Shown: in pieces, positions 26,893 through 34,920 of the stretch
How the letters are laid out: each line of letters starts with the position of its first letter
How positions within the stretch are numbered: the first letter of the stretch is position 1
NCBI RefSeq assembly: GCF_023509525.1
Contig: NZ_JAKNCJ010000006.1
Coordinates: 51,268 to 115,267, forward strand
DNA from: Brachybacterium equifaecis
GTDB lineage: Bacteria > Actinomycetota > Actinomycetes > Actinomycetales > Dermabacteraceae
Reading direction: 5' to 3'
DNA: 64,000 nt
Notes under the pieces: model-generated
What the model saw: only the letters and a program-made list of their open reading frames with translations
The model's database searches: none
Told to the model about the DNA's origin: nothing
Made by a program: the position numbers and the translations under genes

Positions 26893-27630
26893 TCAGGCGG
26901 TTCCGCCGGCGGCCTGCTCCAGCTCGATCACACCGTAGTTCCACCCCTTGCGCCTGTAGACCACCTTCGGGTTGCCGGTGGCCTCGTCCACGAACAGGAA
27001 GAAGTCGTGGCCGACCTGCTCCATCCGGTAGAGCGCATCGTCGATGCTCATCGGCTGCGCGCGGTGCTTCTTCTCGCGGATCACCACGGGGCTGTCGGCG
27101 AAGGCATCGCCTGCCTCGTCGCCGCCCTCCTCCGACGCCTCCCCTGCGGCGCGATCAGCCCCGCCGAGCGGATCCGTCTGCTCGGGATCGGAGAGCCCCG
27201 GCTCCGCAGGCCCCTGGTCCGACGGCGCGGAGGCCCCCGGCACCGAACCGGCCTCGATCCCCTCCCCGAGCGGCGCCATGGTGCGCACGCTGGGGATGTC
27301 CTGGTGGCTGCGGCTGCGACCGCGGCCGCGGTCCTTCCGGCGATCCCGCGCGCGGCGCAGTCGCTCCAGCAGCTTCCCGTGCGCGACGTCGAGCGCGCCG
27401 TAAAGATCGTCGGCCCGCGCTTCCGAGCGGATCACGGCGCCGTCATCGTGCACCGTGAGCTCGACGCGCGCGGCCGAGTCCGACTGGCGAGGATTGCTCT
27501 CCTCGGACAGCTCGACATCCACGCGCTGCGCCTGCGGCGCGAGCTGGCTGATCTTCTCGAGCTTCTCCTCCAGATGACGGCGGAAGCGCTCGGGGACGTC
27601 CATATGACGCCCGACGACATTGATCTCCAT
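26893..27630 (-). CDS. hpf: Ribosome hibernation promoting factor, long form (HPF/RaiA)
   Basis: 245 residues, ATG 27630 with AGGAGGA upstream. The N-terminal S30AE domain (about 1-100) begins MEINVVGRHMDVPERFRRHL and contains ARADDLYGALDVAHGKLLER. A long acidic, Pro/Gly/Ser-rich linker (about 115-185) leads to the C-terminal dimerisation domain (VIREKKHRAQPMSIDDALYR to the end, with VGHDFFLFVDEATGNPKVVY). Long HPF forms 100S ribosome dimers in stationary phase; in mycobacteria the equivalent RafS/HPF stabilises 70S ribosomes. Lies between comF and secA as in M. tuberculosis. Confidence 0.96.
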   Translation of the reverse strand: MEINVVGRHMDVPERFRRHLEEKLEKISQLAPQAQRVDVELSEESNPRQSDSAARVELTVHDDGAVIRSEARADDLYGALDVAHGKLLERLRRARDRRKDRGRGRSRSHQDIPSVRTMAPLGEGIEAGSVPGASAPSDQGPAEPGLSDPEQTDPLGGADRAAGEASEEGGDEAGDAFADSPVVIREKKHRAQPMSIDDALYRMEQVGHDFFLFVDEATGNPKVVYRRKGWNYGVIELEQAAGGTA

Positions 27631-27755
27631 GGGGTCCTCCTCATGTGCACGGGTGCGGCCGTCTCTCAGCCCGGCCGCTCTGGCTGGTCTTCGACGATCT
27701 CCCCTCTGCCGCGACGGGACCGCTGCTGCGGAATGTGACGTACAGCATGCCACGC

Positions 27756-28574
27756 TCACCTGGAGCTTCCTGGAACCGCGGCGGGAGCGGGCAGCCGGGC
27801 CGAGGCGACCACGACGGCCCCGCGCACCTCCGCGCCGCCGGCCCTCAGCGCCTGCACCACGGCGCGCAGCGTGGAGCCGGTGGTGACGACGTCGTCCACC
27901 AGGATCAGCGGGCCTCCGCCCGGCACAGTCCCGGTGAGGACGGCGCTGCGTCCCCGGCGCTCGCGCGCACCGTGGCCCCGCTGCCCGTGCCCGAGGCGCA
28001 GACCCACGGTGCTCGAACGGGCGGAGGTGCAGCGGGCGAGGGCACGGGCGAGCTCGCCGGTGTGGTGCTCCCCGCGGCGCAGCTGCGCCTCGAGTCGCGA
28101 CGGCACGGGCACCAGCACCGGGGCCTGCGCGCCCGAGCAGAGCATCGCGACCGCCGGAGCGAGGCCCTGCGCCATGGGCCGGGCGAGATGGGCGAGGCCT
28201 CCGTTCTTCCACCCGAGCACGAGACGCTGCAGATCTCCGCTGTACTCGCCGAGCGCAAGCACCGGCAGCAGCGCACGGTGGTCCACTCCCGCCGGCCCTT
28301 CGGGCGTCTCCCGCAGCCGGCTGCGGTGCACGATCTGCAGGGCATCGCACACCGCGTCCACGCGCACCGGGGGGACGCGCAGCAGGCCCGCGCAGCGCGT
28401 GCACAGGAAGGCGCCCTCCCTCCCGCACGGGCATTCGCGGGGCACGATCAGCCCGCTGGTCTCCGAGGCGATATGACGCATGAGGGACAGCGCGCTCGCG
28501 CGGGAGCGGGGCCGGGCCGCAGATCCGGGTGACGGAGATCCGTGCGGCATGGGAGGTGCGGGAGCGCGGGCCAT
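27756..28574 (-). CDS. ComF family phosphoribosyltransferase-like protein
   Basis: 272 residues. N-terminal zinc-finger-like CPCGREGAFLCTRC, then a phosphoribosyltransferase fold ending in LILVDDVVTTGSTLRAVVQA, the PRPP-binding loop. ComF proteins are linked to DNA uptake in competent bacteria, but in Actinobacteria their role is unproven. The start may be at 28574 or at an in-frame ATG at 28481; neither has a clear ribosome site. Lies downstream of lpqB across a repeat-rich gap. Confidence 0.9.
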   Translation of the reverse strand: MARAPAPPMPHGSPSPGSAARPRSRASALSLMRHIASETSGLIVPRECPCGREGAFLCTRCAGLLRVPPVRVDAVCDALQIVHRSRLRETPEGPAGVDHRALLPVLALGEYSGDLQRLVLGWKNGGLAHLARPMAQGLAPAVAMLCSGAQAPVLVPVPSRLEAQLRRGEHHTGELARALARCTSARSSTVGLRLGHGQRGHGARERRGRSAVLTGTVPGGGPLILVDDVVTTGSTLRAVVQALRAGGAEVRGAVVVASARLPAPAAVPGSSR

Positions 28575-28621
28575 GGCCTGACCGCACCACGGACTGCCTG
28601 CTCCCCGCTCCCGGCACCGCT

Positions 28622-28665
28622 CCCGTGGGGATGACTCGCTGAAGAGGAGGATTCGTCCCCACGGG
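28622..28665. repeat. Inverted repeat in the lpqB-comF gap
   Basis: CCCGTGGGGA (28622-28631) and TCCCCACGGG (28656-28665), 10-bp perfect arms around a 24-base loop that includes GAAGAGGAGG. Possible terminator or attenuator between lpqB and comF. Confidence 0.5.
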
Positions 28666-28669
28666 CAGG

Positions 28670-28688
28670 CCCCCCCCCCCCCCCCCCC
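28670..28688. repeat. Homopolymer of 19 cytosines
   Basis: Nineteen consecutive C on the plus strand (G on the minus, transcribed strand), between lpqB and comF. By far the longest homopolymer in the window. A tract this long slips in replication and is also prone to sequencing error. Confidence 0.9.
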
Positions 28689-28700
28689 GCGCGCACGCCC

Positions 28701-28748
28701 CGAGGCAGGCGCCGAGACAGACGCCGAGACAGGCGCCGAGCGGGCGCT
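28701..28748. repeat. 12-bp tandem repeat, four copies
   Basis: Four units of consensus CGAGACAGGCGC with one to four differences each, directly after the C tract. A further 11-bp motif TCGGCCCCCGC occurs three times at 28759, 28776 and 28789. All lie in the non-coding gap before the lpqB stop. Confidence 0.8.
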
Positions 28749-28804
28749 CCATCCCTCGTCGGCCCCCGCTTCTCATCGGCCCCCGCCCTCGGCCCCCGCC
28801 CCCG

Positions 28805-30565
28805 TCAGTAGAACGAGGGCTGGCGCGCCGGCAGGTCCACCTCGGCCCAGTCGGCGCCCTCCACGCGGTAGAGGCGCTCGTCCTGCGTGCTCGACCAGAC
28901 GGCATCGGAGACCGCCGTCCCTGCGATCCAGTCCGTCCCGGCGGGCGGGGCCGGCAGGCGCTCGCCCTCGCCCTGCAGGTCCACCACGAGCGCCCGGCTC
29001 CCGCCGCTCACCGCGTCGGTGCCCAGGACGATCACGGCGGTCTCGTCGAACCAGCCGCCGAGCCGCAGATCCCGCAGCCCGGTGCTGATCGGCACGGGCT
29101 CCGTGAGCGCGCGCGGCACGCCCGTCTCGTCCCGGACAGCGGCGCACAGGTCCAGTCGCGCACCGTTGGGATCGCGGGAGAGGACGAGCACGCGGGTCGC
29201 ATCCGGGGAGACGTCGAGGGCGAGGATCGTGCGATCGCTCAGCCACGCGGCGTCGATGCGGGCATCGGCGTCGCTGCTGCGCTGCGAGAGCGCCACCATC
29301 GCGCCCGCGCTGGCCGGGCTCGAGGTCCACACGTATCCCGCATCATCGATCCGCGGGGCGATGAGCGCGGGGCCGACGGCCGCGTCCCTGCGAGGGACGG
29401 AGCCGTCGGTGGAGGCGATGATCACCGCCCCGCCGTCCTCGCGCAGGGCGGCGGCCAGGGGCGAGCTCTGGCTGATGACGGGAGCGAGCACGCGCTCCGA
29501 CTGGAGGTCGGGCACGAGCTGCAGCGGCTCTCCTGCCCCCGACGCGCCGACCAGCGAGATGACCCCGGTGGGACCGGCCGCGATGGGGCGGTGGCCGGGC
29601 AGCGCGCGGCCCGGGCCCGTGGCCCCGTCGACCTGCAGCGGCTCGCCGCCGCGGACCACGCGCAGCTCGCTGAGCGCCGGCATCGAGCGCAGAGTCGCCT
29701 GGATCTGGGCGATCGCGAGCGACTGCGCGGGGCCCGGCAGCGCGGCCACCGCGTCGGGGAGCTCGAGCTCGAGCCCTCCGTCGGCGCGCGTGAGGACGTC
29801 GGCGGCGAGGGGATCCGCCGCGATGCCCGCGGGGACCTCGCTCACCACCGCGGGAGCGAGCAGAGGCGCCGGTCCCGCCCCCAGAGCGGCCAGAGCCACG
29901 GCGGCGGCGCGGTGCGCGGAGAACCAGCGCAGGTCGGGGACGAGGTGGAGGCGGCGAGGATCCAGGAAGTACACGCGGGCGGCGCTGAACAGGAGCGCGA
30001 ACGCCGAGTCGGACAGGAAGATGCCGGGCGGGGGCTCTGAGACGCGCCAGCCCTGCGCAGTCTGCTCCACGCCGACCTCCAGCTCCTGCGCCGCGGGGGT
30101 GCTCTGGCGCACGCGCACTCCGTGGGCGTCCACGCTCCCGATCGACTGCAGCCGCAGGCGCACGGTGCTCTCGTCCAGCGGCGTCGCCTCGATCTCCGCA
30201 TCGGCTGAGTAGAGGGTCACTCCTGCCCCGGGGTCCCAGGACAGCCGGGCCTCGGGAGTGAGGTACTGGCGGGCGACGCCGTAGTCGTCGGCGGGTCCGA
30301 CGCCGGCGAGCGCGAATCCCAGCACGGTCTCCTCCGGGCCCGCGCCCTCGGCGGGCGGGCGGGGCTGCACGTAGGGGACGTCGGGGCGCACATCCCCGGG
30401 CAGCGCCTCGCGGCCGAGCGGCCCGGTCAGGGGGATCCGGGCGCAGGCAGAGACGGCGAGAGCCGCCCCTCCCGCCCCCGCGACCCGCAGCACTGCGCGG
30501 CGGGAGGCGGCTGCCCGCCCGGCGAGCGGAACAGGGTCGAAGGTGCGCTGCTCACGGCTGGGCAT
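28805..30565 (-). CDS. lpqB: Lipoprotein LpqB (GerMN domain, MtrAB accessory)
   Basis: 586 residues. The signal sequence is SRRAVLRVAGAGGAALAVSA followed by Cys; the lipobox VSAC marks lipid attachment, and the twin arginine suggests Tat export. A GerMN domain (about 190-300, LFSAARVYFLDPRRLHLVPD) precedes a C-terminal beta-propeller-like domain. LpqB interacts with MtrB in mycobacteria and tunes MtrA activation, affecting division and envelope. The ATG lies 14 bases inside the 3' end of mtrB, so expression is coupled. Confidence 0.95.
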   Translation of the reverse strand: MPSREQRTFDPVPLAGRAAASRRAVLRVAGAGGAALAVSACARIPLTGPLGREALPGDVRPDVPYVQPRPPAEGAGPEETVLGFALAGVGPADDYGVARQYLTPEARLSWDPGAGVTLYSADAEIEATPLDESTVRLRLQSIGSVDAHGVRVRQSTPAAQELEVGVEQTAQGWRVSEPPPGIFLSDSAFALLFSAARVYFLDPRRLHLVPDLRWFSAHRAAAVALAALGAGPAPLLAPAVVSEVPAGIAADPLAADVLTRADGGLELELPDAVAALPGPAQSLAIAQIQATLRSMPALSELRVVRGGEPLQVDGATGPGRALPGHRPIAAGPTGVISLVGASGAGEPLQLVPDLQSERVLAPVISQSSPLAAALREDGGAVIIASTDGSVPRRDAAVGPALIAPRIDDAGYVWTSSPASAGAMVALSQRSSDADARIDAAWLSDRTILALDVSPDATRVLVLSRDPNGARLDLCAAVRDETGVPRALTEPVPISTGLRDLRLGGWFDETAVIVLGTDAVSGGSRALVVDLQGEGERLPAPPAGTDWIAGTAVSDAVWSSTQDERLYRVEGADWAEVDLPARQPSFY

Positions 30566-32198
30566 CGTCGCCTCCGATCTGCGGGAGGGAATCGGGACGC
30601 ACCGCGGGGATGGATCCGGTGACGGCAGGGGGCTCGGCGCCCTCGAGGGGCGCCTCGGAGAAGGACTGCTCGAGCGGGAGGGGGGAGCGCGAGATCGGTG
30701 CCCCCGGCCGGCGCGGGAGCGTGAGGCGGAAGACGGCCCCCTCGCCCCTGCGACCCCAGGCCTGCAGCCATCCCCCGTGCAGATGGGCGTCCTCCACCGA
30801 GATCGCGAGCCCGAGCCCTGTCCCTCCGAGGGTGCGCGCCCGCGAGGGATCCGCGCGCCAGAAGCGGTCGAAGACGCGCGCGGCGTCCTCCGGGTCGATG
30901 CCGGTGCCGAAATCCTGCACCGTCACGGCGACCGCCTCCTCGTTCGCCGCCGTGCGCACGCGCACCGGACCGCCGGCCCCGTGCTCGATCGCGTTGACCA
31001 GAAGGTTCCGCAGCACCCGGTCGATGCGGCGCGGGTCCATGACCGCCTCGCACTCCCCGGTCCGCCCCAGGAGCTCGAGCTGGGTGCCGCGGCTGAGGGC
31101 GAGGGGCCGCACGTTCTCCGCCGCGCGCTCGACCAGCGAGGACAGGTCCGCGCTGCGCGCCTCGAGAGTCGCGGCGCCCGCATCGAACCGCGAGATCTCC
31201 AGGAGATCGGCCAGCAGGGTGTCGAAGCGCCGCACCTGCGTGGACAGCAGCTCGGTGGTGCGCCGCAGGTCCGGCTCGAAACCTGAGCTGTGCTCGTCAA
31301 GCACGGACGTGGCCATGCGGATCGTCGTCAGCGGCGTGCGCAGCTCGTGGGAGACGTCCGAGACGAAGCGCTGCTGGACCCGCGAGAGCTCGGTGAGGTC
31401 CAGGACCTTCTGCTCGAGGTTCTCGGCCATCGCGTTGAAGGAGCGCCCCACCTTCGCCAGCTCGTCGCGCCCCGAGACCTCCATCCGACTGGACAGGTCC
31501 CCGTCGGCGATGCGCTCCGCGGCGCTCGCGGCGCGCTGCAGGGGGACGGTGACCAGCCTCGCCACGCCGATGGCGATGCCGACGACCAGCCCCAGCAGCA
31601 CGAGCGCCCCGCCCGCCATCGCGCGCTGCACGAGGGTGAGCGTCTGCTGCTCCTGGCGCAGGGAGTAGAGCATGAGCAGGTCGAAGCTCCCCGAGCCGGG
31701 GAGCACGACGCGCGTGCCCACCAGGAGCTGCGGCTGCGCGCGACCGGAGTCGTCCTCGCGGCTCACGCTGCGCCACACCAGGGTGTCGGGATCCTCGGCG
31801 AGCGCCGCCGTGAAGTCCGCATCGACCAGATCCAGCACGGCGCGGTCCGAGGCGACGGCGGAGATCGGCGCGCTCGCATCGACGGGGACGACGGCGGCGT
31901 CGCGGCGGCTGGAGCCCTCCGCGGTGCGCAGGGACTGGACGAACGCTGCTGCCGCGTCCTGGGTCTGGGTGCTGGTCGCACCAGAGACAGGTCCGAGTGC
32001 GGCGACGAGGTCGCCGCGCGCGGACGCCGACTCCTCGAGCGCCTGGTCGCGCCGCTGCTCGTACAGCCCGTCGGAGATCACCGACGTGAGGTAGGCGCCG
32101 ACGGCCAGCACGGCGAGCGTCGACAGCGCGGTGGTGAGCAGGACGACCCGGGCGGCGAGGGGCCACTGCCGGGGGTCGGCGCCCAGGCGGCGGCTCAG
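30552..32198 (-). CDS. mtrB: Sensor histidine kinase MtrB, apparent CTG start
   Basis: 548 residues. TM1 (about 15-38, RVVLLTTALSTLAVLAVGAY), extracellular sensor (about 40-175), TM2 (GGALVLLGLVVGIAIGVARL), HAMP, HisKA with FVSDVSHELRTPLTTIRMAT (His phosphoacceptor) and HATPase with NLLVNAIEHGAGGP, VQDFGTGIDPEDAARVFDRF, GGTGLGLAIS. Partner of MtrA. No ATG, GTG or TTG exists in frame between the end of mtrA and TM1; CTG at 32198 overlaps the mtrA TGA as CTGA and gives the N-terminus (L/M)SRRLGADPRQW, reasonable for MtrB. A GCGGAG lies about 5 bases upstream. The start is inferred. Confidence 0.93.
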   Translation of the reverse strand: MSRRLGADPRQWPLAARVVLLTTALSTLAVLAVGAYLTSVISDGLYEQRRDQALEESASARGDLVAALGPVSGATSTQTQDAAAAFVQSLRTAEGSSRRDAAVVPVDASAPISAVASDRAVLDLVDADFTAALAEDPDTLVWRSVSREDDSGRAQPQLLVGTRVVLPGSGSFDLLMLYSLRQEQQTLTLVQRAMAGGALVLLGLVVGIAIGVARLVTVPLQRAASAAERIADGDLSSRMEVSGRDELAKVGRSFNAMAENLEQKVLDLTELSRVQQRFVSDVSHELRTPLTTIRMATSVLDEHSSGFEPDLRRTTELLSTQVRRFDTLLADLLEISRFDAGAATLEARSADLSSLVERAAENVRPLALSRGTQLELLGRTGECEAVMDPRRIDRVLRNLLVNAIEHGAGGPVRVRTAANEEAVAVTVQDFGTGIDPEDAARVFDRFWRADPSRARTLGGTGLGLAISVEDAHLHGGWLQAWGRRGEGAVFRLTLPRRPGAPISRSPLPLEQSFSEAPLEGAEPPAVTGSIPAVRPDSLPQIGGDDAQP

Positions 32199-32878
32199 CC
32201 TGCTCCGCCTGCCCGGTAGCCGACTCCGCGCACGGTCACGACGACGGCAGGATTGTCCGGATCCAGCTCCACCTTGGAGCGCAGGCGCTGCACGTGGACG
32301 TTCACCAGTCGGGTGTCGGCGTTGTGCCGGTATCCCCAGACCTCGCGCAGCAGCGCCTCGCGGGTGAAGACCTGCCAGGGCTTGCGCGCGAGCTGCACGA
32401 GGAGCTCGAACTCGAGGGGGGTCAGCGCGATGATCTCCTCGCCGCGGCGCACTTCGTGGCCGTCCACGTCGATGCTGAGGTCCCCGATGCTCAGGCGCTC
32501 CGTGGTGGGCGCCTCGCTGCGCCGCACCCGGGCCTTGATCCGCGCCACGAGCTCGTCGGGCTCGAAGGGCTTGGTGAGGTAGTCGTCCGCTCCCGCCTCG
32601 AGCCCTTCGACCACGTCGGCCGTGTCCGAGCGGGCGGTGAGCATGATGATGGGCACCCCGGAGCTGCGGCGCAGGCGGCGGCACACCTCGATGCCGTCCA
32701 TGCCCGGGAGCATGAGGTCCAGCAGGACGAGGTCGGGGTGGAGGCGGTCGAAGGCATCGAGCGCGGAGGCGCCGTCCGCGGTGGTCACCACGCCGAACCC
32801 CTTGCCGCGCAGCACGATGCTCACCATCTCGGCGATCGCCTGGTCGTCATCGACCACCAGGATGCGGGCTGTCGTCAT
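32195..32878 (-). CDS. mtrA: Response regulator MtrA
   Basis: 227 residues from ATG 32878. Receiver domain with DDD near residue 10, phosphoacceptor Asp54 in LVLLDLMLPGMDG, Thr in IIMLTARSD and Lys in DDYLTKPF. C-terminal OmpR/PhoB winged helix with LTPLEFELLVQLARKPWQVF and HVQRLRSKVE. MtrA is the master regulator of division and wall remodelling in Actinobacteria. The start lies 6 bases after CAGACT, so the message looks leaderless. Head of the mtrA-mtrB-lpqB-comF-hpf set. Confidence 0.97.
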   Translation of the reverse strand: MTTARILVVDDDQAIAEMVSIVLRGKGFGVVTTADGASALDAFDRLHPDLVLLDLMLPGMDGIEVCRRLRRSSGVPIIMLTARSDTADVVEGLEAGADDYLTKPFEPDELVARIKARVRRSEAPTTERLSIGDLSIDVDGHEVRRGEEIIALTPLEFELLVQLARKPWQVFTREALLREVWGYRHNADTRLVNVHVQRLRSKVELDPDNPAVVVTVRGVGYRAGGAG

Positions 32879-32884
32879 GCTTCT

Positions 32885-32890
32885 AGTCTG
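32885..32890 (-). promoter_or_regulatory. -10-like element of mtrA (leaderless)
   Basis: CAGACT on the minus strand, 6 bases before ATG 32878; the same hexamer and spacing occur before the RDD gene. Confidence 0.45.
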
Positions 32891-32944
32891 CCATCGCGAC
32901 CGCGCACGGGGGCCCGCGGGGGTGCCGAAGGCGGAGCGCGTCAT

Positions 32945-32956
32945 CGACGATCGTCG
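32945..32956. promoter_or_regulatory. 12-bp palindrome in the mtrA divergent promoter region
   Basis: CGACGATCGTCG, perfect, about 55 bases upstream of the predicted mtrA start. Candidate operator for mtrA or the divergent membrane-protein gene. Confidence 0.35.
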
Positions 32957-33048
32957 GATCTGCCCGGACGCGGCGACGCGTAGCGTGGAGGCGGGACGGC
33001 AGGTCCCCGATCACGACCGGCACGGATCCAGCAGAGACGAGGGCGCAG

Positions 33049-34311
33049 ATGAGCAGCGACAGCGGATGGACGGCACCGGGCAGCGAGAGCGGCGGGGCCC
33101 GCGAGCGCAGGGCCGACGGGCAGCTCACGGGCGGGGCCCTGCCGGACTTCTCCCAGTCCTCCGGGCCCGCGCCCCAGGGCGTCCCGGCAGCGGAGCAGTG
33201 GGGGGTCCCCGCCGCGGAGGCCGCACCTCCGGCCTCCGGGGAGCGTCCCGCACCCGCCGGCGGCGGGCTCGCGCGCGAGCTGACCGCGCCCACCGGTCTG
33301 TTCCCCCTGCGCCCCCTCGGCCTCGGGGAGATCCTCGGCGCAGCGGTCGCGATCTACCGCCGCCGCCCCCGACTGGTGCTGGGCGTCTCCGCGATCGTCT
33401 TCGCCATCAGCTTCGCGATCGTCACGCTCGCCACCGGCGCGAGCCTCGCCCCCACCCTGGTCTCGATGCAGAGCACGCTCGAGAGCCCCGAGACCTCCGA
33501 GACTCTCGAACTCGGCTCCGTCGGCGAGATGCTCACGACCATCGGCGGCAGCCTGGTCACAGGACTCGTCACGATGGTCGCGATGCAGCTCGTCCTCGTG
33601 CTGCTGGCGCGGGTGGCCGTGGTCGAGGCCGTCGGCAATCCGGTGAGCGATGCGGAGCTGCGCGCAGCGATGCGCACCTTCGGGGTGCGCGCGGTCCTCA
33701 GCGGGCTCCTGACCAGCATTGTCACGTCCGTGCCGTTCGTGCTGCTGACGGGTGCCGGCGTCGGCCTGTTCGTCCTGCTGCTGGAGGGCGAGCGCATCGG
33801 CTGGGGCATCGCAGCCCTGCTGGTGATGGTCGGGCTCGGGCTCCTGGGGATGCTCTACCTGTGGGTGCGCACTGCGTTCGCCACTCCCGCGATCGTCACC
33901 GAGGACATCGGCGTGATCGCCGGCCTGCGCCGCTCCTTCGCGCTGACGGCCGGCAATCGGGTGTGGCGGCCGCTCGGCATCCTCCTGCTGCTCATGCTGC
34001 TCTTCTCCCTGGCGCAGCAGGCTGTCAGCAGCGTCTTCGGCATGGTCGGCTTCATGGGATACATGGCCATCCTCGTCGGCACGAACATGGAGGGGATGGT
34101 GGCGGGGATGCTGCTGCTCACCGCGATCACCATGCTCGGCACCTGCATCGCGACCATCCTCACCGCTCCGTTCTGGGGAGGGGGTCTGACGGCCCTGTAC
34201 GCGGATCTGCGCATGCGCCAGGAGTCCTGGGACATCGTGCTGCGCCAGGAGGAGGAGCGTGCGCGGACGGCCGCGATGCCCGCCTCCCCGATGCCCGTCG
34301 CGGCGGGCTGA
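33049..34311 (+). CDS. Multi-pass membrane protein, GdpP-like (glycerophosphodiesterase membrane domain)
   Basis: 420 residues. The first ~90 residues are Gly/Ala/Pro-rich and disordered; then LRPLGLGEILGAAVAIYRRR opens six helices (about 115-400). The pattern matches the membrane domain often annotated 'glycerophosphoryl diester phosphodiesterase membrane domain', but no catalytic phosphodiesterase part is present. It heads a plus-strand operon with DUF4129, DUF4350, MoxR and DUF58. A TAGCGT (32981-32986) may be its -10. Confidence 0.8.
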   Translation: MSSDSGWTAPGSESGGARERRADGQLTGGALPDFSQSSGPAPQGVPAAEQWGVPAAEAAPPASGERPAPAGGGLARELTAPTGLFPLRPLGLGEILGAAVAIYRRRPRLVLGVSAIVFAISFAIVTLATGASLAPTLVSMQSTLESPETSETLELGSVGEMLTTIGGSLVTGLVTMVAMQLVLVLLARVAVVEAVGNPVSDAELRAAMRTFGVRAVLSGLLTSIVTSVPFVLLTGAGVGLFVLLLEGERIGWGIAALLVMVGLGLLGMLYLWVRTAFATPAIVTEDIGVIAGLRRSFALTAGNRVWRPLGILLLLMLLFSLAQQAVSSVFGMVGFMGYMAILVGTNMEGMVAGMLLLTAITMLGTCIATILTAPFWGGGLTALYADLRMRQESWDIVLRQEEERARTAAMPASPMPVAAG

Positions 34312-34314
34312 GCG

Positions 34315-34920
34315 ATGGATCCCGATGAGGCGCGCCGCCGGGTGCTGGAGGAGCTGTCCCGCCGCGAGTACCGACGCTCAGAGGGTTTCCTGGCCTGGCT
34401 GCTCGGACAGATCGAGTCCTGGATCGCCTCCGTCCTGCGCGTGGACAGCGGCGGCTCCGGCACGCTGATCGCCGTGCTCGTCGCGCTCGGCGCGGTCGTC
34501 CTGCTGGTCGCCGTGCTCGTGCTGCGGCGCACCGGGCTGATCCGTCGCGACCGTGCGGTGCGGGTCGCCTCCTCGCTCACGGCCGACCCGGTGCTCTCCG
34601 GAGCGGAGCTTCGCGATCGCGCCCGCGCCGCGGTCGACGCCCGCCGCTGGAACGACGCCGCCGTGCTCGGGATGCGCGCGCTCGTGCGCGACCTCGAAGA
34701 GCGCACTCTGCTCGACGTCAGCGAGGGCATGACCGCCCACGAGGCCGCGCAGTCCGCCGCGCGCCCCTTCCCGGATCTGCGCGCCCGGCTCCTGCGCGCG
34801 GCGGAGACCTTCGACGCCGCCGCGTACTCGCGGCACACCGTCTCGCCCAAGCAGGCCGAGGACCTGGTGCGCCTGGCGGAGTACCTCTCGGATGCGACTC
34901 CGCAGCTGGCGGACGCATGA
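34315..34920 (+). CDS. DUF4129 domain protein
   Basis: 201 residues. One membrane helix (about 50-72) after an amphipathic start (EARRRVLEELSRREYRRSEG, a signature of these proteins), then a cytoplasmic DUF4129 domain (about 100-195, AAVDARRWNDAAVLGMRALV...). In many bacteria DUF4129 sits at the end of transglutaminase-like proteins in MoxR-DUF58 clusters; here it stands alone. Function unknown, likely part of the MoxR-DUF58 membrane complex. Confidence 0.85.
   Translation: MDPDEARRRVLEELSRREYRRSEGFLAWLLGQIESWIASVLRVDSGGSGTLIAVLVALGAVVLLVAVLVLRRTGLIRRDRAVRVASSLTADPVLSGAELRDRARAAVDARRWNDAAVLGMRALVRDLEERTLLDVSEGMTAHEAAQSAARPFPDLRARLLRAAETFDAAAYSRHTVSPKQAEDLVRLAEYLSDATPQLADA

Noticed and set aside
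28670..28748. Coding extension of hpf or lpqB through the C-tract and 12-bp repeats
   Set aside because: A frame crosses it, but it yields poly-Gly and repeated LGAC units, lies beyond the lpqB stop and has no ribosome site.
28701..28799. CRISPR array
   Set aside because: Units are 11-12 bp, directly adjacent or irregularly spaced, with no spacers and no cas genes.
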